Program-made: the position numbers and the translations under genes
Shown: piece by piece, positions 38,163 to 47,101 of the stretch
Numbering within the stretch: position 1 is the first letter of the stretch
How the letters are laid out: every line of letters begins with the position of its first letter
Assembly: GCF_040819555.1 (NCBI RefSeq)
Contig: NZ_CP161920.1
Span: 2,975,001 to 3,039,000 of the forward strand
Length of the DNA stretch: 64,000 nt
Origin: Nitratireductor sp. GISD-1A_MAKvit
Lineage (GTDB): Bacteria > Pseudomonadota > Alphaproteobacteria > Rhizobiales > Rhizobiaceae
Direction of reading: 5' to 3'
The notes under the pieces: generated by a model
What the model saw: the letters and a program-made list of their open reading frames with translations, nothing else
Told to the model about the DNA's origin: nothing
Databases searched by the model: none

Positions 38163-38252
38163 GGCGTCTCCGGCCCGCCTTCGCCCTTTGGGCTACGGCG
38201 CGGCAGCCTCCACTCGCGCTCCGGCTTGCCCAGCCGTAGCTTTAGCGGAGGC

Positions 38253-38327
38253 TGGCTGGGGCGGCAGGATTCGAACCTGCGAATGACGGTACCAAAAACC
38301 GTTGCCTTACCACTTGGCGACGCCCCA
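38253..38327 (-). tRNA. tRNA-Gln (anticodon TTG)
   Basis: A 75-nt cloverleaf on the minus strand. The acceptor TGGGGCG pairs with CGCCCCA, followed by G and an encoded CCA. The anticodon arm ACGGT-TTTTGGT-ACCGT gives TTG. The T arm contains GGTTCGAATCC. Confidence 0.97.
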
Positions 38328-38343
38328 AGACCGAGCGAAGCGG

Positions 38344-38372
38344 TGGATAGCAGAAGCGCGGCCCCTCGACAA
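38344..38372 (-). promoter_or_regulatory. Sigma70-type promoter of tRNA-Gln
   Basis: On the minus strand, TTGTCG (38367-38372), a 17-bp spacer and TATCCA (38344-38349) place the start roughly 10 bp before the tRNA. Confidence 0.45.
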
Positions 38373-38422
38373 GAAGGCGTTTTGAGCCTTTCTGTGGAGC
38401 ACGCGCTTTCCGCTCCCTCCCG

Positions 38423-39523
38423 TCAGGCCAACCATTCGCCGAAAAACTGCGTGACCGTCGCCGGTACATAGCCATCCAGCCCGCCGAAGAACTGTGCCAG
38501 CTCGACCGTATCGCCCGCCGTCAAACCCGCCATGACGTGAAGGTGCAGGGCCGTCTCCGAGCCATCGACCGCGAGACTGGAGACATCACCCTTCACCAGC
38601 GGCGCGCAAAGATCGACCGTACCGTTCAGCAGCAGCTTCGCTTTCAACACCGTTGGCAGATTGGCGCCGTTCTGCTTCCAGCCAATGGTCGCTCCAAACC
38701 GATAGAGCCCGTCCGCCGGTGCGGTAAAGCGGTTGGTTCCAGTGTCAAAGGTCATCTGATCGTTGGCCAGCGTATTGTTGATGGCCACGGTCTGCCAGGT
38801 ATCGGCAGCGACATACTGGTCATAATTGATGAGGCCGAGAAATTTGGGGTTCGAGGGCAGCGAAACCCGGCCGGAGCTCTCGTCAGCACGCAATGCATCT
38901 TTGAACGCTGCGCCATCGGCCGAGACGGCAAGCCGCCAGCCATCCGTGCCCATGAGGCCAGCCGTCGCCTTCGTCACAAAGCCGGTCTGAAACAGGAATC
39001 CCACATCGCCGGCAGGGCTCTCCTTGTTCATTGTGTAAAAAAGGCTGCCGGTCCCGCCTTCCGCAGCATATCGTGCGGTCCACAGAGCCTTGTCGAGCCT
39101 GGCTGCGAATGGATTGTCGGCATCGGCCCCCATCCCGAAGCCGAAAAGAGCTGCGTTCTGAATTTCCGCACCGCTTTCGGGCAATCCGTTGATGGGCTGC
39201 CAGCCAGTGCCGTCGAACGCGACAAGACGGTTCTCATCCACCACAAAGGCGCGCCAGCCGGAGGCGGGTACAAGCTTTTCCCACGCGCCGTCGACAAAAT
39301 AAGCGACACTTCCGTCCCATCCCTCCCACGCACCCGTTGCCGCAGCGCCCACGATGTAGCACGCACCATCATCCGGACTGGCAGGTGGAGCGGCAAGATC
39401 ACGGTCGCGTACGGCAAGCTGCACGACCCCGTCCAGTCGTCGGATTGCCTCATTGTGTGTCACGTGCTTCTGCGCCTGCGAGGGCATGATGTAGGGAAGT
39501 CCGAGATTGCTTGTCTGTTCCAT
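38423..39523 (-). CDS. DUF2793 protein with a jelly-roll-like C terminus
   Basis: A 366-residue protein. Residues 1-110 match DUF2793 (LGLPYIMPSQAQKHVTHNEAIRRLDGVVQLAV, then the W-rich ACYIVG...W(E)GWDG region), a domain frequent in prophage tail or structural loci. The C-terminal 130 residues (NYDQYVAADTWQTVAINN...FTAPADGLYRFGATIG...LHVMAGLTAGDTVELAQFFGG) look like a C1q/TNF-type jelly roll. A trimeric fibre or surface-binding role is inferred. ATG 39523 follows aagga. There are no other phage genes around; it sits beside tRNA-Gln and may be a remnant of integration. Confidence 0.75.
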   Translation of the reverse strand: MEQTSNLGLPYIMPSQAQKHVTHNEAIRRLDGVVQLAVRDRDLAAPPASPDDGACYIVGAAATGAWEGWDGSVAYFVDGAWEKLVPASGWRAFVVDENRLVAFDGTGWQPINGLPESGAEIQNAALFGFGMGADADNPFAARLDKALWTARYAAEGGTGSLFYTMNKESPAGDVGFLFQTGFVTKATAGLMGTDGWRLAVSADGAAFKDALRADESSGRVSLPSNPKFLGLINYDQYVAADTWQTVAINNTLANDQMTFDTGTNRFTAPADGLYRFGATIGWKQNGANLPTVLKAKLLLNGTVDLCAPLVKGDVSSLAVDGSETALHLHVMAGLTAGDTVELAQFFGGLDGYVPATVTQFFGEWLA

Positions 39524-39851
39524 GTTGGCCCGTTCCTTCTGATGGCCGCAGTTTACAGGCTGCCCCGGTTGCGGGGACAAATACAGGGATAAAGCGGGCG
39601 CCTCTCCCCGGCGCCGCTTCCCTTCACGGTGCACGAGGGCTGGCGTTTTCCCGCCTTTCGCGGGTTCTGGCGGGGGAAAAGCGCCCTGCCGAGGTAGGAG
39701 CCCCTCCCCATGGACAGGCCGGCGCACCGGATTGACCTGTTGCCTACACCCGGCGTCAACCTTTCCAATTCAAACTGGTCGCCGGATTGTCAAAAGCCTT
39801 TCACGTGCGGCAAGGGCAACGCATTCGACAGAACAATGACGGGGTGGGTTC
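39524..39851. other. Intergenic region between DUF2793 gene and manC
   Basis: Across 328 bases no credible gene was found. Around 39630-39690 there are several C/G-rich complementary segments (gctggcgttttcccgcc facing ggcgggggaaaagcgcc) that could form a long hairpin in the leader of the DUF2793 gene. Confidence 0.4.
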
Positions 39852-41259
39852 ATGTTTGTACCGGTTATCATGGCAGGGGGAATGGGAACGCGGCTGTGGC
39901 CGGTTTCCCGCGAAAACTACCCCAAGCAGTTTTGCGCGCTTGCAGGCGACAGGACCATGCTGCAGCAGACCGTGGAACGGCTGGACGGTATCGAGTGTGC
40001 CGCTCCGATCACCGTCTGCAACGAAGAGCATCGCTTTCTTGCCGCCGAACAGCTGCGCCAGATCGGTATAGAAAACGCTCCGATCCTGCTTGAGCCGGCC
40101 GGGCGCAACACCGCACCTGCGATCGCGCTTGCGGCTCTTCACGCCACGGCCGGCGGTGAAGACCCTCTGCTTCTGGTGATGCCGGCCGACCATCTGATTT
40201 TGGACCAGGCGGCCTTTCATGAAGGACTGGCTAAGGCGCAGCAGCTCGCACGAGAGGGCTGGATCGTCACGTTCGGCGTCGTCCCCACCGGGCCAGAGAC
40301 CGGCTTCGGCTACATCCGGCGCGGAGACCGCATCGACGAGAGCGGATTTGCCGTTGCCGGGTTCCGGGAAAAACCCGACGCGGCCACAGCAGAGAGTTAT
40401 ATCAGGGATGGCGGATACGACTGGAACAGCGGCATGTTCGTGTTCCGCGCCAGCGCCTGCCTCGATGCGCTGCAGACACATGCACCGGCAGTTCTGGAAG
40501 CCTGCCGCGCGGCGATGGAAAGGGCCGAGCAGGATACGTCCTTCCTACGCCCGGAGCGTGCCGCATTCGAAGCATGCCCCTCCATTTCCATCGACCATGC
40601 CGTGATGGAAAAAACGGACCGTGCCGCTGTTGTTCCGTTTGATGCGGGCTGGAACGACATTGGTTCATGGTCCGCCATCTGGGAAGCGCAGGACAAGGAT
40701 GCCGATGGCAACGCGCTCATCGGTGATGTCGTGCAGGTCGCCTCGAAAAATTCCATTGCCTTTGCGCACAAACGGCTGGTTGCGCTCGTCGGCGTGGAAG
40801 ACGTTGTGGTGATCGAAACGGCCGATGCGGTTCTCGTTGCCCAGCGCGATACGGTTCAGAGCGTCAAGGACGTGGTTGAGCAGCTCAAACGGGGCCGGCC
40901 GCTCGGAGCATGTGAATCATCGACGTGTCTACCGTCCCTGGGGCGATTATGATTCCATCGACATGGGCAACCGCTATCAGGTCAAGCGCATCACGGTGAA
41001 ACCGGGGGCAAGGCTGTCGGTGCAGAAACACCATCATCGTGCCGAGCACTGGGTCGTGGTGCGCGGCACAGCGAAGGTTCTTAAGGGTGAAGAGACGATC
41101 ATGCTCACCGAGAACCAGTCGACCTATATTCCGCTGGGGGAAATCCATGCACTGGAAAATCCGGGGAAAATCCCGCTGGAGCTGATCGAGGTCCAATCCG
41201 GATCTTATCTGGGAGAAGACGATATTGTTAGGCTGGAGGATCGCTACGGGCGCGTCTGA
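39852..41259 (+). CDS. manC: Mannose-1-phosphate guanylyltransferase / mannose-6-phosphate isomerase, +1 frameshift
   Basis: A type II bifunctional enzyme. The N-terminal nucleotidyltransferase domain has the [21 protein letters not shown] signature, GWNDIGSW and FREKP. The C-terminal cupin (about residues 355-468) begins [17 protein letters not shown] and contains the metal-binding [15 protein letters not shown]. These lie in two frames that switch near 40891-40900 (ggggccggcc). Deleting one base, for example a G from the GGGG run, gives [20 protein letters not shown] and 468 residues, the normal ManC length. On the complementary strand the extra base is a C after GGCC, as in the other frameshifts. 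It makes GDP-mannose. Confidence 0.85.
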
Positions 41260-41272
41260 GGCACGCCCGTTC

Positions 41273-42514
41273 TCAGTTCCGGGCGGAGACCGTCTCTTGC
41301 GCGTCGGGCAGGCGTGAGGTCCCGCAGGAAAGATAAAGCCCGACGATCAGGAACATCATGAACACCGTGTCGAGAATGTCGTGACCGAACACGATGTTCA
41401 CGCTACCCCCGCCCGCATACACCGCGACAAGGACCAGCAGGATCATTCCCCCAAGGCGCGTGACCGGTTCGTTTCGCGAGGAAAGTGCGCGTATCGCGAA
41501 AAAGGTGATCAGCGCAAACATGGCTACGATGGCACCACCGGCAACAATGCCTCCTTCCACAAGAATGGTCAGAAACCCGTTGTGAAAATGGGTGAACGAG
41601 ACGTCGAGCCCGTAGCTCTCGTGCAGTATTTGCCTGATCAGGTCCGAGGTGTTCTGGAGGCCGTAGCCCAGGATTGGCCTCTCCGCAAAGAGCTTTAAAC
41701 CGGTTTCCCAGAGCGCCACGCGCAGCCCCACAGACGTGCTGTAGTCAGCGCTTTGTGTCAGCCTGTCCAGATTGACCAGCAGGGTCTCGAACCGGTCAAC
41801 GATCAACCCCGATGTCAAGACGACAATGATGAGGGCCATGCCGACGAGCGCGAGGACGCGCCCGCGGATGACTTTCATGACCCTTTTGCGGAACACGAAC
41901 AGTTCGATCAGGGTAAGAACAATCATCACCCCCCAGACCGAACGCGATCCGGACATGATCACCGCACAGAATGCGGCCATGAATGCAAACAGCAAAACCG
42001 GAACGCGTCTGTCATCCAGGATGAGTGCACCCGCCAGACAGGAGAGACCTGCAAGACAGGCGACATCGGCAAACACGAGTGCGTTTCCCGCGCCGCCTTC
42101 AGCCCGCAGCCCCAGGTAACCGTACTGGATCAGCGCCAGGACCAGCGCACCGAAGCTGGCCAAGGTACATCCAAGAAGCACGGCATGGGCCACCTCTTGC
42201 CGGTCGGAAATGGTCCAGATGGAATAGGAAAACGGGAAAAGCAGGAAGGTCGCCAGCGGCAGAAGCTTGTAGGCGAGCGCCCATGAAGGGTTGCCGGCAA
42301 GAAAGGCAGCAATGTTCGCGGCGATATAGACCAGCATGAGTGCCGCCAGCCAGCGCATCGCCCTGTCGGGACTGAGGCGCCGTCTTTTTGAAAGCACCTC
42401 AAAGACACACCAGAGCGCTCCGCCATGCCACACAACGCTCGTGACCGATCCAAGTACCGGTGGCAGAGAAAACGCGCCAAGCGTAAAAAGCCTGTTGGTG
42501 GTCCGATAGTTCAT
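41273..42514 (-). CDS. O-antigen ligase/polymerase family membrane protein (Wzy/WaaL-like)
   Basis: A 413-residue polytopic membrane protein with about ten to twelve hydrophobic helices. A large periplasmic loop (about residues 250-320) contains GLRVALWETGLKLFAERPILGYGLQN, followed by FTHFHNGFLTILVEGGI, which are the hallmarks of the O-antigen ligase superfamily, including the conserved histidine. It transfers or polymerises lipid-linked glycans at the periplasmic face. ATG 42514 overlaps the galE stop (ATGA), so it is translationally coupled to galE. Ligase and polymerase cannot be separated by sequence. Confidence 0.85.
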   Translation of the reverse strand: MNYRTTNRLFTLGAFSLPPVLGSVTSVVWHGGALWCVFEVLSKRRRLSPDRAMRWLAALMLVYIAANIAAFLAGNPSWALAYKLLPLATFLLFPFSYSIWTISDRQEVAHAVLLGCTLASFGALVLALIQYGYLGLRAEGGAGNALVFADVACLAGLSCLAGALILDDRRVPVLLFAFMAAFCAVIMSGSRSVWGVMIVLTLIELFVFRKRVMKVIRGRVLALVGMALIIVVLTSGLIVDRFETLLVNLDRLTQSADYSTSVGLRVALWETGLKLFAERPILGYGLQNTSDLIRQILHESYGLDVSFTHFHNGFLTILVEGGIVAGGAIVAMFALITFFAIRALSSRNEPVTRLGGMILLVLVAVYAGGGSVNIVFGHDILDTVFMMFLIVGLYLSCGTSRLPDAQETVSARN

Positions 42515-43500
42515 TGCCGGTTCCGTCGGGAGAGCTTTGCCTCCCACTGCAGTGCATGGCTGACGATCGTTCTTAAATCGTCATAACGCGGTTGCCAGCC
42601 AAGCTCGCTGCGACAGCGCTCAGCCTGTGCAACGATCGCCACCGCGTCGCCCGGCCGGCGGTCAACCACGCGAACCTCGAATTCGGTCTGGGACACGGCC
42701 TTCACCGCATCGATGACCTCAAGAACGGAATATCCCCTGCCATAGCCGCAATTGGCCACGAGGCTTCCACCTCCAGCGCGCAGACGCCTGAGAGCCAGGT
42801 AGTGCGCATTCACCAGATCCGAGACATGAACATAGTCGCGGATACAGGTCCCGTCGGGCGTGTCATAATCCGTTCCGAAAACATCCATGTGATCCCGCTT
42901 GCCAGTCGCGGCTTCGCAGGCAACCTTGATGAGATGCGTGGCCCCCTTGGTAGACTGACCGGTTCTCTGGTCAGGATCAGCACCCGAGACATTGAAATAC
43001 CGCAGGGCGGTGAACTCGAAATCATGGGCTGCCGCACAATCACGCAGCATGAGTTCCGTCATCAATTTCGAGGTCCCATAGGGAGATTCGGGCTGCAGGG
43101 ACGTGTCTTCGTTAACCAGAAACTGCTCCGGGCTGCCATAAACGGCAGCGGTGGAGGAAAAGATGAAATGCTTTACCCCGCATCGGATCGCACTCTCGAT
43201 GAGACTTCGCGATTTGACGGTGTTGTTGAGATAATAACCAAGCGGATCGGCCACCGATTCAGGCACGATGATTGAGCCTGCAAAGTGGATGATCGCATCG
43301 ACATCATGTGTGCGGATGAGGTCTTCAACCAGTTCCTGATCGGCGATGTCTCCCACGACCAGTTGCGCGCCCCCTGCCACGGCCCAGTCGAATCCTGTGC
43401 TCAGCCGGTCGAGAACCACCACTTCTTCGCCCTGGTCAAGTAGCTCCCAGACCATGTGGCTGCCGATATACCCGGCACCGCCGGTCACCAGAACGCTCAT
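42511..43500 (-). CDS. galE: UDP-glucose 4-epimerase
   Basis: A 329-residue extended short-chain dehydrogenase that interconverts UDP-glucose and UDP-galactose. The NAD-binding TGGAGYIGSH is at the N terminus, the catalytic serine region FSSTAAVYG is followed by YGTSK, and RYFNVSGAD and RDYVHVSDL are family-typical. ATG 43500 has agggg upstream; the longer frame adds 19 unrelated residues. It forms a two-gene operon with the O-antigen ligase-like gene and serves surface polysaccharide precursor supply. Confidence 0.92.
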   Translation of the reverse strand: MSVLVTGGAGYIGSHMVWELLDQGEEVVVLDRLSTGFDWAVAGGAQLVVGDIADQELVEDLIRTHDVDAIIHFAGSIIVPESVADPLGYYLNNTVKSRSLIESAIRCGVKHFIFSSTAAVYGSPEQFLVNEDTSLQPESPYGTSKLMTELMLRDCAAAHDFEFTALRYFNVSGADPDQRTGQSTKGATHLIKVACEAATGKRDHMDVFGTDYDTPDGTCIRDYVHVSDLVNAHYLALRRLRAGGGSLVANCGYGRGYSVLEVIDAVKAVSQTEFEVRVVDRRPGDAVAIVAQAERCRSELGWQPRYDDLRTIVSHALQWEAKLSRRNRQ

Positions 43501-43516
43501 CCCCAATCCCCTGAAA

Positions 43517-43553
43517 AATAAAGCGGGCCAGAAATCCCCTTCTGGCCAGCTTT
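43517..43553 (-). terminator. Terminator of bioY
   Basis: On the minus strand GGCCAGAA-GGGGAT-TTCTGGCC forms an 8-bp stem (43526-43533 with 43540-43547), extendable past one mismatch, followed by a T-rich tract. It lies 35 bp after the bioY stop. Confidence 0.7.
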
Positions 43554-43587
43554 GCATTCCGCTTCAACGCGGCGAGACAGCGAGGTG

Positions 43588-44193
43588 CTATCGCCCGAAA
43601 TTGCCGAGCCCGCGCAGCAGCGCCCAGGCCGCAGGCATGAAACATGCCGCCAGAGCAACCTTGATCAGGTCGGGCAGGACGAACGGCACGACACCAAACT
43701 GCCAGGCCTTGTCGGCACCGATCAGACCGGCAAGCCAGACGAAGCCAAGCCCCATCAGAACAATCTCTGCCACAAGCATGGCGCTGCCGAGCTTGAGCGG
43801 ATTGCGGTCCCAGCCGCGGTCTGCCGCCCAGCCAGCAATGGCTGCCATGGCAACAAAGCCAAGAAGATAGCCGCCTGTCGGCCCCATCATGTATGCCAGT
43901 CCGATGCCCTTTTCCGGCGTTCCCTGAAAGACGGGCAGGCCCATCGCGCCTTCGGCCATGTAAAGAAGCAGCGTCGCAACACCGAGTCGCATGCCGAAAG
44001 TGGCACCGATCAGCAGAACCGCGAGCGTCTGAAGGGAAAGATCCACCGGCCCAAGAACAACACGTGTCTTTGCCGAAAGTGCGAGCAGTAATGTAGCTCC
44101 GAAGGCCAGAAAAACCTGCGTCGCCAGGCGCCGCGCGCCATGATGCGGCAGTGCCTGCGAAACGAAAGATTGTGAAGCGATAGCGAGCGACAT
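43588..44193 (-). CDS. bioY: Biotin transporter substrate-binding subunit BioY
   Basis: A 201-residue membrane protein with about six helices. The ECF S-component signatures are visible (PVDLSLQTLAVLLIGATFGMRLG, then LPVFQG and the GPTGGYLLGF block). It captures biotin for import, either alone or with a BioMN ATPase module. No bioM or bioN gene lies nearby, so it may act alone or share a distant module. No BioR-type box was found in the 127 bp upstream. Confidence 0.9.
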   Translation of the reverse strand: MSLAIASQSFVSQALPHHGARRLATQVFLAFGATLLLALSAKTRVVLGPVDLSLQTLAVLLIGATFGMRLGVATLLLYMAEGAMGLPVFQGTPEKGIGLAYMMGPTGGYLLGFVAMAAIAGWAADRGWDRNPLKLGSAMLVAEIVLMGLGFVWLAGLIGADKAWQFGVVPFVLPDLIKVALAACFMPAAWALLRGLGNFGR

Positions 44194-44319
44194 AGCTCCT
44201 CCATTCGTGCTTTATGCGATTTGATCCGCTTTCCTTCTCCTATAGAAGCTTCCATGGTATGCGGCAACCTGAATGCGCTCATCCGGCGCGCAACTCCCTG
44301 CCTTTTCGGACATTTGCCC

Positions 44320-45225
44320 ATGGCCCTGGAATTCGAGACCCGATTTGAGCCGGCTTACGGCGAGGCAGTCGAAATCGCACCGGACGTCCTTCGCCTGACC
44401 GTCAACAATCCCAGCGCCTTCACCTTTCATGGTACCAACAGCTACATCGTGGGAAAGTCGTCTCTCGCCGTTATCGACCCGGGTCCTGAAGACGAAGCGC
44501 ATCTGGCCGCTCTTCTGAAGGCCATTGGCAACAGACCCGTCAGCCATGTTTTCGTGAGCCACACCCACAGGGATCATTCTCCGCTAGCGGCCCGCCTTGC
44601 AGCGCAGACCGGCGCGATCATTTGCGCTGAAGGCCCCCACCGCCCTGCCCGCCCCCTGCGGATCGGAGAAACCAATCCTCTCGATGCCAGCGCGGACCTT
44701 GATTTCAGACCCGATCTCCGGCTTGCCAACGACCAGCTGGTCGAGGGCGATGGCTGGGCGCTGCGCACCATCCACACACCGGGGCATGCCGCCAATCATG
44801 CCGTTTTTGCGCTTGAAGGCACCGGCATCGTGTTTTCGGCCGATCATGTCATGGCGTGGGCCACCTCCATCGTCGCTCCGCCGGACGGTGCCATGTCCGA
44901 TTACATGGCATCGCTAGATCGTCTCCTGGAACGCGACGACAGGGTTTTCTTCCCCGGCCATGGCAGCCGTGTCCGCAATCCCCGGCGTTTCATGCGCGGG
45001 CTCAAGGCTCACCGAAAAATGCGCGAGCGCGCTATTCTCGAACGCATCACACGGGGAGACCGGACCATTGCCGAGATGGTCCGGTCCATCTACCGTGACA
45101 CCGACCCCCGCCTTCACGGAGCGGCAGCGCTCTCCGTTCTTGCCCATCTTGAAGATCTTGTTGCCCGTGGCTCCGTCACGACCGACAACGAACCTTCCAT
45201 CGACGGGGTTTATTTTCCCGCCTGA
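44320..45225 (+). CDS. MBL-fold metallo-hydrolase (LACTB2-like)
   Basis: A 301-residue metallo-beta-lactamase-fold hydrolase. The zinc-binding SHTHRDHS (HxHxDH), TPGHAANH, FSADHVM and FPGHGSRV motifs are complete. A C-terminal winged-helix region (about residues 220-300: TIAEMVRSIY...GAAALSVLAHLEDLVARGSV) is typical of the LACTB2 group, some members of which are ribonucleases. The start at 44320 is taken from family alignment memory; the ribosome site is weak, and starts upstream at 44221 or 44254 are possible. Confidence 0.82.
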   Translation: MALEFETRFEPAYGEAVEIAPDVLRLTVNNPSAFTFHGTNSYIVGKSSLAVIDPGPEDEAHLAALLKAIGNRPVSHVFVSHTHRDHSPLAARLAAQTGAIICAEGPHRPARPLRIGETNPLDASADLDFRPDLRLANDQLVEGDGWALRTIHTPGHAANHAVFALEGTGIVFSADHVMAWATSIVAPPDGAMSDYMASLDRLLERDDRVFFPGHGSRVRNPRRFMRGLKAHRKMRERAILERITRGDRTIAEMVRSIYRDTDPRLHGAAALSVLAHLEDLVARGSVTTDNEPSIDGVYFPA

Positions 45226-45263
45226 TCGGCGCTGCGGCCGCTCCGGAAACGAGCCGGGACAGT

Positions 45264-46043
45264 TTAAACCGCCGCGAGAAGTGCCAAGCGCTCATCGAGC
45301 TCATTCAGGAAGCGCTTGATGCGTGCCGCATTGTCACCAAGGTCATGGCGGCCATAGCGCGAGGCAGAGCGCATCTCAACGAATGTCGCTGTCTGGTCGT
45401 CTTCGATGCGAATGGCGACATCGGCCGGAAACCCCAGGAAATATGAATGCGCCAGACCTTCCAGCGTCACGCTGGCGCCGGCAAGCTTCGCCTTCGACAT
45501 CCCTTTGGGCTGCCACCCGCGCTCTTCCATCATCAGGTGTACGACTTCGACCACTTTCTCGGCGGTATGTTCGTAGCGGCGGCCGGCAATCTCGGGATAC
45601 TCGGAATGCTGAAGGTCGCGATTTTCATCCGTTGCATCCACGAGCGCATTCATCGCCCCCGTTCGGGCGCCTGCAGCCAGTGGCATTTTCGGCGGATCAT
45701 CCAGATCCGATGAGATGTCCATCAGCGGTGGATGCTCGAAAAAACGATATGCGGAAACACCGTAGGGGGTCAGCGCAATGACGGCGACGAAGATCCCGCC
45801 TGCCGCGACCGACGCACCGGAGGAGCCATGCTCCCAAACCTGAACCAGCGCAATGCCACCTAGCACCAGCGACGCCAGCGACAGCGCACCGGCGATACCA
45901 AGAAGCCAGAAGAACGGAACAGTCTCCAGGAGACCGAAACGATGTCCCGCTCCCGACACAAGAAACAGCGTTAGCGAGAAAAACGCGCCCCGTCGACACC
46001 AGGGTGCTGCAGGGGCCTGTTGCCGTATAAATCTGGCTTTCAT
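45264..46043 (-). CDS. DUF1499 membrane protein
   Basis: A 259-residue protein. Three hydrophobic segments occupy about residues 20-40, 42-66 and 78-98, followed by a soluble DUF1499 domain (about 110-255) with the conserved EIAGRRYEHTAEKVVEVV, YFLGFPADVAIRIED and TFVEMRSASRYGRHDLGDNAARI blocks. The function of DUF1499 is unknown; it is widespread in alphaproteobacteria and plants. It converges with the metallo-hydrolase gene, 38 bp apart, with no obvious terminator. Confidence 0.82.
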   Translation of the reverse strand: MKARFIRQQAPAAPWCRRGAFFSLTLFLVSGAGHRFGLLETVPFFWLLGIAGALSLASLVLGGIALVQVWEHGSSGASVAAGGIFVAVIALTPYGVSAYRFFEHPPLMDISSDLDDPPKMPLAAGARTGAMNALVDATDENRDLQHSEYPEIAGRRYEHTAEKVVEVVHLMMEERGWQPKGMSKAKLAGASVTLEGLAHSYFLGFPADVAIRIEDDQTATFVEMRSASRYGRHDLGDNAARIKRFLNELDERLALLAAV

Positions 46044-46270
46044 CAGCTCAATCGGGCGTTCTGCTTTTTCAAGGACAGTTCCTCATACCCCATAGACCGC
46101 CTCCGTTAAATCCGATTTCGGTTTATTCTTCGGCGTTTACAGTGGATGCACAAGACCGGGCCGATGCCCCCAGATCGGGTTTGGCAAGCATAACCCGCCA
46201 CATTGCAGCCATCGTCTGGGTCAAAATACCCGTTTGGAGGGGATGGGCGGAAATGTCATGAGGTACCGCC

Positions 46271-46633
46271 ATGCACACACTGGCTCCCGAACACGAGGAT
46301 AGGGCAACACGCTCCCTTGAATTGGTCGAGCTGGAGCTTGCCCTCAAGCACCAGAACCTTCTAGCCCTGGGCTTCGAGGGGACGGTTCTGGAAGCCCTTG
46401 AACAGGTAAACGGGCGGCTCCTCTTCAAGCTGCGACTTGATGGTGTCGACGACTGCGACTGGGTGGCCGCTGTGGCACTGAAAGAACAGTCCCACGAAAC
46501 ATTTGCGCTGATCACACAGGAATCGGAGAGCGGCTCCATTGGGGTCGAGCCCATCGAGACCAGCCACTTGCCCGTAGCCGGGATAGTGACTGCGTTTGCA
46601 GGCCTGATATCAACGATCGAATGCCCCCGGTAG
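46271..46633 (+). CDS. Hypothetical protein
   Basis: A 120-residue acidic protein with no family recognised. It is leucine-rich in the first half (residues 15-55), which may form helices, and has no signal peptide or membrane segment. A gagg site lies seven bases before the ATG, and third codon positions are GC-rich like neighbouring genes, which favours real coding. No regulatory or operon context was seen; it lies 84 bp before the DUF427 gene. Confidence 0.5.
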   Translation: MHTLAPEHEDRATRSLELVELELALKHQNLLALGFEGTVLEALEQVNGRLLFKLRLDGVDDCDWVAAVALKEQSHETFALITQESESGSIGVEPIETSHLPVAGIVTAFAGLISTIECPR

Positions 46634-46717
46634 TTTGCAGCCCGTTGCCATACGTGACTTTACCACGAGGAACCGCGTCGCATGGCGCGCGTTGTGCCGG
46701 AAATGGAGTAAAGCGGC

Positions 46718-47101
46718 ATGACGAGTGTGAAAAACCCTGCCCCGGGCTTTGACCGAAATCCCGACAAGCGGATCACGATACGGCCCTGCGCTGAAACGGT
46801 GCGGGTCATTGTCGACGGCACCGAGCTGGCCTGCACGCAGCAGGCCAAGCGCATGCGTGAGAGCGGCTGCCCCGAGGTGGTCTACATTCCGTTTGCCGAC
46901 ATCAATTTCGCCCTCCTTGAACGCACCGGGACGCGGACGCACTGCCCCTACAAGGGCGATGCATCCTACTGGCGGCGGACTGGGGCCGGAGAACCGGGGA
47001 GCGACATCATGTGGGCCTACGAAAACCCGTTCGACGAGGTCATCGAAATCAGGGACCACGGCGCTTTCTTCACCGACCTCGTCGAAATCAAGAAAGGCTA
47101 G
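46718..47101 (+). CDS. DUF427 family protein
   Basis: A 127-residue protein matching DUF427: VRVIVDGTELACTQQAKRM, then PEVVYIPFADINF, THCPYKGDASYW and MWAYENPFDEVIEIRDHGAFF. The family folds as a small beta-tent; its function is not established. ATG 46718 follows ggag. It converges with ppdK with a 4-base overlap. Confidence 0.88.
   Translation: MTSVKNPAPGFDRNPDKRITIRPCAETVRVIVDGTELACTQQAKRMRESGCPEVVYIPFADINFALLERTGTRTHCPYKGDASYWRRTGAGEPGSDIMWAYENPFDEVIEIRDHGAFFTDLVEIKKG

Noticed and set aside
39852..41259. manC read as two separate genes (transferase and cupin)
   Set aside because: The cupin part has no ribosome site or plausible start, and removing one base gives a normal-length ManC.
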